Source: Sulfidibacter corallicola
GTDB taxonomy: Bacteria; Acidobacteriota; Holophagae; Acanthopleuribacterales; Acanthopleuribacteraceae
Length of the DNA stretch: 64,000 nt
Direction: 5' to 3'
Assembly (NCBI RefSeq): GCF_017498545.1
Contig: NZ_CP071793.1
Coordinates: 4,117,001 to 4,181,000 of the forward strand
Shown: in pieces, positions 16,408 through 23,935 of the stretch
Numbering within the stretch: position 1 is the stretch's first letter
Layout: every line of letters begins with the position of its first letter
Notes under the pieces: generated by a model
Database searches by the model: none
Seen by the model: only the letters and a program-made list of their open reading frames with translations
Told to the model about the DNA's origin: nothing
Program-made: the position numbers and the translations under genes

Positions 16408-19400
16408 TTGTCCGTCATTCAGAAATGGCGCACGGAAATCGAATTCGCCATTGCGGAGAATTTAATCAACCCCGACGAAGCCGATCATTTGTTGGAGCGG
16501 GCTCGTCGTGCGGATCGCTCTCCCCTGGATTTGTTGATGGAGATCGGCGCCTTGAGCGACGAAACCTTGAACCGCCTGAACGACAAGGCCCGCACCATCT
16601 CGCGTCTCACACCCTATCACTCCGATCTCCCGCCGAGCCGCAAGGGTTCCAGCCACGAATTCCCGGTCGCCAACTGGGACCGATACCAACCGGAACGATT
16701 CCTGGGCGAGGGCGGCATGGGCAAGGTCTTCCTGGCCTACGACCCTCGACTCCAACGCCGGGTGGCCATCAAGTTCGTACACGAGGGCCGTGAAGAAGAT
16801 GCGCGCCGGCTCATTCGCGAGGCCCGCTCGCAGGCCAGAGTGCAACACGAACGCGTGTGTAAAGTATTCGAAGTAAACGAGATCGATAGCCAGGTCTACA
16901 TCGCGATGGAGTACATCGACGGCCGGTCCATGACGGATCAGGCGGTCGACCTCACCACGCGGGAACTGGTGGAGGTCGTCCGCGAAGCGGCACTGGGTGT
17001 CCACGCGGCCCACGAGGTGGGCCTGATCCACCGCGATTTGAAGCCCTCGAACATCATGCTCGCCAAATCAGAGTCGGGTGCCTGGAAGCCCTACGTGGTG
17101 GACTTCGGCCTGGCCTTCGATTGGGGCGAGGACAGCACGCAAATGTGGGCGGCCGGCACGCCGCACTTCATGGCGCCGGAACAGGCGCTGGGCCAGGAAG
17201 GTTGCCTGGACCCGCGTACGGACGTCTACAGTTTGGGCGCCACGCTGTATTGGTGCCTGTGCGGCAAACCGCCGATTCAGGGTTCCAACGCGTTGGAAAC
17301 CCTGGCCCGCATTCCCCAGGACGATCCGGTGGCGCCCCACCTGCACAATCCGCGGGTCTCGAAAGACCTGGAGCTGATCACGCTCAAGTGCCTGCGCAAG
17401 AACCGCGCGGCCCGCTACCCCTCCGCCCTGGCCTTGGCCAAGGATCTGGACTGTTACCTACGCGGCGATGCCGTCTCCGTGCGCGCGGCGGATTGGAGCT
17501 ACCTGGTCGCCAAAAAGATCCGCAAGCATCGCGTGTTCGCGACCATGCTCGTGACCACCCTCCTGCTCATGATCGGCGCCGGGATCTGGAATTGGAACCT
17601 CAGCCAACGCGCTGCCTTGCGGGAAGATTTCGTGCGTCGCTTCGCCGAGCAGGCCGAAGAAATCGAGGCCATGGTCCGCTTCACCTACATGCTGCCGCTC
17701 CACGATATTCGGGTGGAGCGCGAAGAGATACAAAACCGATTCAGTACCATCAAGCAGACGATGGAAACGGCCGGCCCGCTCGCCTCGGAGGCCGGCAACT
17801 ACGCACTCGGCCGCAGCCACAGCGCACTCGGCGAATACCATCGGGCCCGCAGCTATTTGGAAATCGCATGGGATCAGGGGTTTCGCGAACCACGAGTGGC
17901 CTACTCGCTGGCCCAAACCCTCGGTGCGCTGTATCACGAAGCCTTGACCGAAGTGTCCAAGATCAAGGATCCGGAACTTCGGCTGGCTCGCGAAAAGGAA
18001 CTGAGAACCCAGTACCGCGACCGCGTACTGGATCTGCTCAAGCTGGTGCCGACGGAAGGAGCCCGGTTCCCGGAGTACCTGGAAGCGATGATCGCGTTCT
18101 ACGAGCAAGATTGGGAAAACGCACAGGAACTGTTGGTGGCAAGCCGGCGCAAAGCCCCGTGGTTTTTCGAGAGCTACCTCCTCGAGGGTCGAATCCTGCT
18201 GGCACGCGCGCGCCAGGCGGAAATCAAGGGCCATCCCGAGCAGACCCGCTCCTTTTTTCAACGAGCCAGGCAGTCCTACCGCGAAGCCCTGAAAATCGCC
18301 CCCAGCAACCCGGAAATCTATTTCGCCTTGGCCGACCTGAACGCCATTCAAACCAACTTCGTCAATTACCACGGCGGCGCCACCGACGCCCTGGTGGAAG
18401 AGGGAAACCTGGCCATCGACAATGCCCTGATCGCCAACCCCGATTCGTATCCGGCCATGGTTCGTCGGGTGAACCTGGATTCGGTGGCCCTCCAGAACCG
18501 CATCAACCGCAGTGAAGACGTCACCGAAGACTTGGCCAAGGCCCTGGCGCTCGCCCGACGCGCCCAGAGTTTCAACCCCAGGGACCCGCGCCTCTTGAAG
18601 GTCCTGGGCAAATTACATCTCCAACGGGCCCTGGGTCGCCGCGAAAAAACCCTCGACCCCAGCCGCGACCTCGCCGCCGTCTGGGCCATCTACGGCCGCA
18701 TTCCGGAAGGCCATCGAGATCACGCCTACTACGTGACACTGGGTCTGGCCCACAAGATCGCGGCCGACCACCTGGCCCAAAACGGTGAAGACAGCTTGTC
18801 CCAGCGCGATGCCGCCATTCGATCCTACCGCCAAGCGATCTCCCTGGATCCCCACAACCTCCAGGGCAAGGTCAACCTCGGATTGGAAATGCTGTCGCGG
18901 GCGGACCTCGTGACCGACAGCGAATTGGAAACCAATCTGCGCGAAACGGCGACCGTCTTCCGCGAAGTTCTCGCGCAGAATCCCGAACACATGCTGGGAC
19001 ACTACTTCCTGGCGACCTGCCTGGAACGGCTCGGCACCCTCTACGGCGAGTGGGACCTGGACCCGGAAGGGGAATTCATGGAGGCACTGTGCCATTACGA
19101 GCGGGCCGAGGAAATCCAACCGCGGGTGCCCAACTTCCCCCAAGGTCAGGCGATCACCTGGCATTTGCTGGCCAAGGATCGCTGGAGCCGGGGGCTGCCT
19201 TACGAATCGTTCATCCAAAAGGCCGAGGAAGCCTGCGAACGCGCCATTCAAATCAATCCGGGGTTCGGTCATGCCCACAATTCGATGGCGGTCACCCTGT
19301 TTTGGGCGGCCAACGCCCAAATCAAACGCGGCCAGAACCCGGGGCAGAAAATTCAACGAGCGCTGTCCACCTTGGATACCGCCGAGGAAATCCTTCCCAA

Positions 19401-20010
19401 TTTACCGCAAATTCATTTAACCAGGGCCGCGGCCCTGGAAGTCCGGGGCAAGGCACTCGTCGATCGCAACCGCAGTGCCGAGACCACGCTGAGACAAGCT
19501 TTGGCTTCGATCGATCGCGCCCTGGAGGAACAACCGGACAACTTTGCCTTCCACGGCGTCAAGGGCTCGATTCTGCTTTGGACGGGCATCGATCGGATTC
19601 AGCGTGGAAAGTCGGCGACATCCGTTCTGCTACAGGCCGATCACTCGTTTCAAGTGGCCCTGCAAAGCCATCCGTTCCACCGTCCCTCGCTCATTGGTCG
19701 TAGCTGGACATGGCTATACCTGATTTCGGACCTTCGGCGGCGGGCGGAACGCAGCGAGGATCCGGCACACACCATCGCCATCGAAGAAGCCGCCCATGTC
19801 ATCGATACCCTGGCGGTGGCCATGCCCGATCATCCGGACATCCTGGCCATTCGAGCGCTGTACCACGGAATTCGCCAAGAACGGGATGATGTGAAAAAAG
19901 GCGACTGGGCCCAAGAGGGGCGAGAACTCTGGAATCGAGCCCTGGCAAGGAACAACTGGCCACACCACTATTGGAAAAAGCAGCGCGCCCGGTTGAAGAT
20001 CGACCCATAG
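16408..20010 (+). CDS. transmembrane Ser/Thr protein kinase with a long TPR region
   Basis: A 1200-residue protein that starts at a TTG five bases after AGGAGG. Residues 1-75 are a helical N-terminal segment; residues 93-350 are an active-looking Hanks-type kinase with Gly-rich loop GEGGMGKV (100-107), VAIK Lys122, HRDLKPSN with Asp210, DFG Asp232 and APE (256-258). One membrane helix at about 376-396 separates it from a roughly 800-residue region rich in tetratricopeptide-type helices (for example AERYPSAL-like and ALKIAPSNPEIYFALADL blocks) that should lie outside the inner membrane. The layout is typical of Myxococcus and Acidobacteria kinases that sense through TPR contacts. No phosphatase or obvious substrate gene is adjacent; it converges on the small gene at 20033. 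Confidence 0.94.
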   Translation: MSVIQKWRTEIEFAIAENLINPDEADHLLERARRADRSPLDLLMEIGALSDETLNRLNDKARTISRLTPYHSDLPPSRKGSSHEFPVANWDRYQPERFLGEGGMGKVFLAYDPRLQRRVAIKFVHEGREEDARRLIREARSQARVQHERVCKVFEVNEIDSQVYIAMEYIDGRSMTDQAVDLTTRELVEVVREAALGVHAAHEVGLIHRDLKPSNIMLAKSESGAWKPYVVDFGLAFDWGEDSTQMWAAGTPHFMAPEQALGQEGCLDPRTDVYSLGATLYWCLCGKPPIQGSNALETLARIPQDDPVAPHLHNPRVSKDLELITLKCLRKNRAARYPSALALAKDLDCYLRGDAVSVRAADWSYLVAKKIRKHRVFATMLVTTLLLMIGAGIWNWNLSQRAALREDFVRRFAEQAEEIEAMVRFTYMLPLHDIRVEREEIQNRFSTIKQTMETAGPLASEAGNYALGRSHSALGEYHRARSYLEIAWDQGFREPRVAYSLAQTLGALYHEALTEVSKIKDPELRLAREKELRTQYRDRVLDLLKLVPTEGARFPEYLEAMIAFYEQDWENAQELLVASRRKAPWFFESYLLEGRILLARARQAEIKGHPEQTRSFFQRARQSYREALKIAPSNPEIYFALADLNAIQTNFVNYHGGATDALVEEGNLAIDNALIANPDSYPAMVRRVNLDSVALQNRINRSEDVTEDLAKALALARRAQSFNPRDPRLLKVLGKLHLQRALGRREKTLDPSRDLAAVWAIYGRIPEGHRDHAYYVTLGLAHKIAADHLAQNGEDSLSQRDAAIRSYRQAISLDPHNLQGKVNLGLEMLSRADLVTDSELETNLRETATVFREVLAQNPEHMLGHYFLATCLERLGTLYGEWDLDPEGEFMEALCHYERAEEIQPRVPNFPQGQAITWHLLAKDRWSRGLPYESFIQKAEEACERAIQINPGFGHAHNSMAVTLFWAANAQIKRGQNPGQKIQRALSTLDTAEEILPNLPQIHLTRAAALEVRGKALVDRNRSAETTLRQALASIDRALEEQPDNFAFHGVKGSILLWTGIDRIQRGKSATSVLLQADHSFQVALQSHPFHRPSLIGRSWTWLYLISDLRRRAERSEDPAHTIAIEEAAHVIDTLAVAMPDHPDILAIRALYHGIRQERDDVKKGDWAQEGRELWNRALARNNWPHHYWKKQRARLKIDP

Positions 20011-20032
20011 ATTCCTCACCCCTCGTTCGCAA

Positions 20033-20455
20033 TCAGTTCGTGGGTCCGGGAACCACGACGATCTGGCCGCGGGTGTGGAAGTTACTTTCCGTTGAGGTGG
20101 GACCGGGGTCGACGATTTCGAATTCGTAATTACCCGGGGTTGCGCTGCTCATCACGGTCAACGTTTTGGAGGTCGAGTTGGCTTTGATGGTCTCGCTGGT
20201 CGGCGAAACGGAAAAGACGCCACCGGGAAGATTCAAAGTAACCTGACGGTTGGTCAAATTATTGAAATTGACTTTGAAGCCGGCTTTCAAACCGTTGATG
20301 ATTTCCGTGCTGGTTCCTTCGAAAAGCGGCGGGGCGGCGTTGAAATACCACAACAGGTCCACACCGTTGTAGGAAACGCTGGCGTTGACCGTTTCCTGGG
20401 TGGCAGCCAAAGATCCCGCGCTTTCGCTATCCATCGTTTGCTTGTTCTCCAACAT
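20033..20455 (-). CDS. small protein of unknown function downstream of the FHA-sigma54 regulator
   Basis: A 140-residue protein without a signal peptide. From about residue 45 it has the rhythm of a beta-sandwich: short hydrophobic strands (FKVNFNNL, QVTLNLP, TKTLTV-like), Thr/Ser-rich turns and an NYEFEI strand near the end. This recalls Ig-like or effector-type carrier modules, but I recognise no family. The start has GGGAGGA five bases upstream. The gene is 42 bases downstream of the sigma54 activator on the same strand, so the two are probably co-transcribed, and the activator may sense or control this protein; that link is inference. Confidence 0.7.
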   Translation of the reverse strand: MLENKQTMDSESAGSLAATQETVNASVSYNGVDLLWYFNAAPPLFEGTSTEIINGLKAGFKVNFNNLTNRQVTLNLPGGVFSVSPTSETIKANSTSKTLTVMSSATPGNYEFEIVDPGPTSTESNFHTRGQIVVVPGPTN

Positions 20456-20497
20456 AGTGTTCCTCCCTTTCGACTAAAAAGCATTGAGCAAAAGTTT

Positions 20498-22147
20498 TCA
20501 ATTGAGGCCCATCGACTTCATGCGACGCCGTAGCGCCAGTCGCGATACTTCCAGCTCCCGAGCCATGGTTTCCACCACACCGTGATGGCGCCGGAAACAA
20601 TCTTCGATCTGATCCGGACTGAGGTCCATCGTGGTTTGGAGCCGATCGCACTTTTTGACCAAGTCGTAGATGGAGGCCCGCGAAATGCCCAGGATGCGTG
20701 CCGCTTCCTTGGGCTCCCATTCGGCACGCCGCATGGCATCGATCAATTCATCTTCACCGACTTCGCTGGGCCGCCGGCGTTCCACTCGGCTTGGCGGTTC
20801 ATTGCTGGGTGCCACGGAGTCCGTGGACACCGGGGTGGATTGGGCCGCCTGCACCATGCCCAGAATTCGGTCTACCTGGGGCGTCATGCGCAAGCGGGTC
20901 TGTCCTCGGTTGCCGATGATGAGTTGGCGAACCAGGTTGCGGAGTTGGCGGACATTGCCGGGCCACGAGAAGCGCACCAGCGCGGCGGCGATCTCGACCG
21001 GCAACCAGGGTAGAGCGAGAGGATCGGAAAACTCCGGCAGGGGTCCCCAACCGAACTCATCGAAATTCCTGCGGGCGAAGTGGACGAAGAGACGACCGAT
21101 ATCCTCGCGACGGCCGCGCAGAGGGGGAATCACGATTTCGTATCCGGCCAGGCGGTGCAGCAAGGGTTCCTTGAAGCGGTCTTCCTTGATGCGCGCTTCC
21201 AGCTCGGCATCCGTGGCGGCAAGTACCCGGACGTCCAGGCGCGTCGGCGTATGGCTGCCGACCGGTACGATTTCCTTGGTTTCCAGAACGCGAAGCAGCA
21301 TACCCTGGACTTCGGCAGGCGCCTCGCCCACCTCGTCCAGAAAGAGCACGCCCTGGTGGGCGGCCCGAAAATAACCGGGTCGGTCCGCGGTGGCCCCCGT
21401 GAAGCTGCCCCGTTTCGCGCCAAACAGCTCGGCGGCGGCCAGCGATTCGGGCAGGGCGCCGAGGTTGACCGAGATGAAGGGTCGGTTGCGACGTGCACCG
21501 TAGCGGTGCAGGGCTTGGGCCACCAATTCTTTACCCACGCCGGTTTCTCCTCGAATCAAGACCGGGACATCCAGATCGGCGACTTGGCGGATCTCTTCGC
21601 GGATGCGCACCATGGCGTCGGCGTAGCCGACGAGCCCCAGATCACCGCGATCGCGCTCCAGCAGCGGACTTTCACACTCGTGCAAAAGCATGACGACATG
21701 GTCGGCCAAGATGAGAACCACGCCCTCTTTCAGGCGGCGCGCCTCGATCTCCAGGGTTTGCTCCAGTGGGATTCCATCGATCCGAACGCGGGTCGTGCAA
21801 TCGCCCCGTTCAAACCGCAAATTCTCGTTACAGCTCCAAATCAGGCGAAGGGGTTTTCGACTGATACAGGGCAGGCCCAGGGGACGACCCAAATTTTGAT
21901 GCGGCGTGCAAAAGTCGGGTTCCATGCGCGAAAGTCGCAAAACGCAGGAATCACCCGGCACGGTCACGAGAGCCCGCTCTCCCACCCGCGAAAGACGCGG
22001 ATGAAGAACGAGGGTAAGCATCAAGGTCGTGCGAGACAGGGTGCTCGGTCCCGAACTCACGTCCCAACGCGAATGCGTTGACTGATCGGCGATTTTGTCC
22101 TTGCCGGATGCCATGCCTACACTCTTCCAAAACCGAGGGTGAGGCAT
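20498..22147 (-). CDS. FHA-domain sigma54-dependent activator with two C-terminal HTH motifs
   Basis: A 549-residue regulator. Residues 60-165 look like an FHA phosphopeptide-binding domain (LRLSR start, SRKPLRL, VRIDGIPLE, LKEGVVLILA). The AAA+ domain at about 175-400 has Walker A GETGVGKE (200-207), a sigma54-contact loop GSFTGA (247-252) in place of the usual GAFTGA, and Walker B GVLFLDEVGE (266-275). Two Fis-type helix-turn-helix motifs follow, at about 465-500 (AARILGISRASIYDLVKK) and 510-548 (ARELEVSRLALRRRMKSMG), where the family normally has one. The ATG at 22147 has AGGTGA four bases upstream; an ATG at 22114 is an alternative. An FHA input implies control by Ser/Thr phosphorylation, and the large kinase at 16408 is a plausible partner. 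Confidence 0.9.
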   Translation of the reverse strand: MPHPRFWKSVGMASGKDKIADQSTHSRWDVSSGPSTLSRTTLMLTLVLHPRLSRVGERALVTVPGDSCVLRLSRMEPDFCTPHQNLGRPLGLPCISRKPLRLIWSCNENLRFERGDCTTRVRIDGIPLEQTLEIEARRLKEGVVLILADHVVMLLHECESPLLERDRGDLGLVGYADAMVRIREEIRQVADLDVPVLIRGETGVGKELVAQALHRYGARRNRPFISVNLGALPESLAAAELFGAKRGSFTGATADRPGYFRAAHQGVLFLDEVGEAPAEVQGMLLRVLETKEIVPVGSHTPTRLDVRVLAATDAELEARIKEDRFKEPLLHRLAGYEIVIPPLRGRREDIGRLFVHFARRNFDEFGWGPLPEFSDPLALPWLPVEIAAALVRFSWPGNVRQLRNLVRQLIIGNRGQTRLRMTPQVDRILGMVQAAQSTPVSTDSVAPSNEPPSRVERRRPSEVGEDELIDAMRRAEWEPKEAARILGISRASIYDLVKKCDRLQTTMDLSPDQIEDCFRRHHGVVETMARELEVSRLALRRRMKSMGLN

Positions 22148-22171
22148 TATATCACCTTTGAGTTCAGTGAT

Positions 22172-22187
22172 TTTACTTACAAGTAAA
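22172..22187. repeat. short inverted repeat before the sigma54 activator start (possible operator)
   Basis: TTTACTT (22172-22178) and AAGTAAA (22181-22187) form a perfect 7-bp inverted repeat with a 2-base centre, AT-rich in GC-rich surroundings and only 25 bases upstream of the activator start codon. The position suits an autoregulatory protein-binding site. No binding protein can be named from sequence. Confidence 0.4.
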
Positions 22188-22203
22188 GCTTTGAAGAACC
22201 CTA

Positions 22204-22278
22204 ACCGCGACGGAAGGAACACCCCTTCACTACCCCTCTTTCCCTTATCTCTTGGAAAAGGTGCGATTCCGTCGCGGT
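22204..22278. repeat. widely spaced 12-bp perfect inverted repeat
   Basis: ACCGCGACGGAA (22204-22215) and TTCCGTCGCGGT (22267-22278) are exact reverse complements 51 bases apart, upstream of the sigma54 activator. Two half-sites about seven helical turns apart would fit looping by an oligomeric regulator, or a long-stem RNA if transcribed. Confidence 0.5.
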
Positions 22279-22449
22279 CAGGAAGTCGGCGACGTTCACT
22301 TGAAGTTTCCCTCGCCGGTTACCTGAGCCTATTCCACGGCTTGTGCCACTTTTGAGCTGGATCACAAAATAAATTCAACTCGAATATTTACAGCAATTTA
22401 AAAGACCGCCTCGAATGCGGCGGACAAAATGACGCGGGCCGAACCCCGT

Positions 22450-22506
22450 TTCGACACGTCGATTTCGACGTCGACACCATTCTCGACACGTCATTCTCGA
22501 CACGCA
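22450..22506. repeat. degenerate short tandem repeat built on TCGACAC
   Basis: Four TCGACAC copies occur in 57 bases, and the last two units, ATTCTCGACACG (22479-22490 and 22493-22504), are identical over 12 bases with a 14-base period. It lies in the non-coding stretch between the dioxygenase and activator genes. Confidence 0.45.
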
Positions 22507-22692
22507 GGCCCGAGCCCGAGGTTTCCGACCAAAAAGAACTCTTTTTGATAGGGTAGGCGGCAAGCGATTCCGAAATGTGTCAATTTCGAAGCCGGGGTTC
22601 GGCCAGTGCGGGCGTCGGTTCAACCCGGGCTCTGACCGCACCTTCCCCAGCCGATCGCGATGGTGAAAAAGCCACCCCGAGAAGCACCGAAC

Positions 22693-23592
22693 TCAACTCG
22701 ACTCGGACCCCGCTTCCCCGCGGATCATGGCACTGTAGGCCAGGCTGCCCAATTCATCGCCGCGGGGGACCAGGCCTCGCTTCACCTCGCGCACGAAACG
22801 CCGCGTCTGTTCCAGCCAGGGCCGCAGACGCGGTGGCAGGGTCTCCAGGTATCCCTGCGCCAGGAGATATTCCTTGCCGTAACCCACCGACCAGGGGCGC
22901 CATCGGGACCAGACGGACTCGCAACCGCCGTGCAGCGTTTCGCGCAACAGCCCCTGCCGGTAACGCCCCAAATGCAGGAGGGTGGGATTGTAATAGAGCG
23001 CGGTACCGACCTCGAGGCGGAAGCGAATCTCCCCATCCAGCGGCCCGCTGGGCGCTTCGCGAAGACAAGCCAATTCATCGGCGGTCAACAGGCGGCGATG
23101 GGTACCCGGCACGAAACAAAAGCAATCGTCGTCGGGATACAGTGGGCAATTCCACTGCACCAGTTGCTGCCGCCGCGCCAACAAGGCCATTTCTCCCCGA
23201 GCATCCGCATATCGGTCCATGCCGTCGCGATGCCAGACCATGTCCACATCTCTTCGAAAATCGCCCAGCAGGCCGTGCAGGTAATTCCAGCGAACCACAT
23301 CGCCGAACAGGGTCGACACCACGATCTGAACGGGATCGTCGGCAAGGTAGTCGGCGAAGGGCCCCGCCTCGAGCGCCACGATGTAACGCCCACCGCCCTT
23401 ACCCGGATGGTCTGCACGCGCCGCCTCGGCCGCCGACCGCGATGCCTCGCGCAAACGCGGCAGCAGGCTCGGCGTCAGCCCGGGCGCCAAAACAAAGCCC
23501 AACTCCCGAAACCGGAGGCGAAAGAGCCCGGGCCATCGCCCGATTTGCGCAAGCGTCCAGATTTCGTTTGGGCCTGGCGGCGATTGCATCAT
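22693..23592 (-). CDS. PhyH-type Fe(II)/2-oxoglutarate dioxygenase family protein
   Basis: A 299-residue soluble protein with the double-stranded beta-helix layout of phytanoyl-CoA dioxygenase relatives. The iron-binding facial triad can be placed as His121 and Asp123 in WHRDGMD and a distal His207 in LLHLGRYR; nearby Arg210 or Arg212 would hold the 2-oxoglutarate carboxylate. Between them the block CFCFVPGTHRR is also characteristic of the family. The ATG at 23592 follows AGGAG by seven bases. The protein stands alone, with no biosynthetic cluster, so its substrate cannot be inferred. Confidence 0.78.
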   Translation of the reverse strand: MMQSPPGPNEIWTLAQIGRWPGLFRLRFRELGFVLAPGLTPSLLPRLREASRSAAEAARADHPGKGGGRYIVALEAGPFADYLADDPVQIVVSTLFGDVVRWNYLHGLLGDFRRDVDMVWHRDGMDRYADARGEMALLARRQQLVQWNCPLYPDDDCFCFVPGTHRRLLTADELACLREAPSGPLDGEIRFRLEVGTALYYNPTLLHLGRYRQGLLRETLHGGCESVWSRWRPWSVGYGKEYLLAQGYLETLPPRLRPWLEQTRRFVREVKRGLVPRGDELGSLAYSAMIRGEAGSESS

Positions 23593-23935
23593 GGTCCCAC
23601 TCCTGCGGGTCCTCGCGGTCCGTTCCGGAGGATCGGTGTCATTCGGGTGACAGGTCGATGTCATCTTTCACTTCAAATCATGGCACAAAGTGATTTTCGA
23701 CCAAAAAGGCTGTAATTCCAGGAACTCAACCAATCTACGCGGTTACCGATGAGATCAAGAACGTGTTATTTTTCCTAGACCTTTTCCAACACCCAAGAAC
23801 CTGATCTAACGGGTCTGATATGACCGATTTGCGTCTGGAGGACCGTTCTCGGGCGCCCATTCGGTCGCGGGTTCCCACCGTCTTGCGCGAGTGCCAGGTA
23901 GGGAAACCCACCCGGTTATTATAAGGAAGTGAAGC
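23593..23935. other. 343-base divergent intergenic region
   Basis: It separates the dioxygenase from the plus-strand receptor gene. The last 20 bases hold the receptor's ribosome-binding site (AAGGAAGTGA). No convincing promoter pair, terminator or RNA gene was found on either strand. Confidence 0.5.

Larger units (their letters stand above)
22148..22692. other. 545-base non-coding region between the dioxygenase and the sigma54 activator
   Basis: It holds the two inverted repeats and the TCGACAC repeat described separately. I see no plausible gene; open frames here lack ribosome-binding sites. It is the likely control region of the activator and its downstream partner. Confidence 0.55.

Noticed and set aside
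22611..22641. GGTTCAACCC resembling a tRNA T-arm
   Set aside because: The flanking bases do not form a five-base T stem, and no acceptor, D or anticodon arm can be built on either strand.
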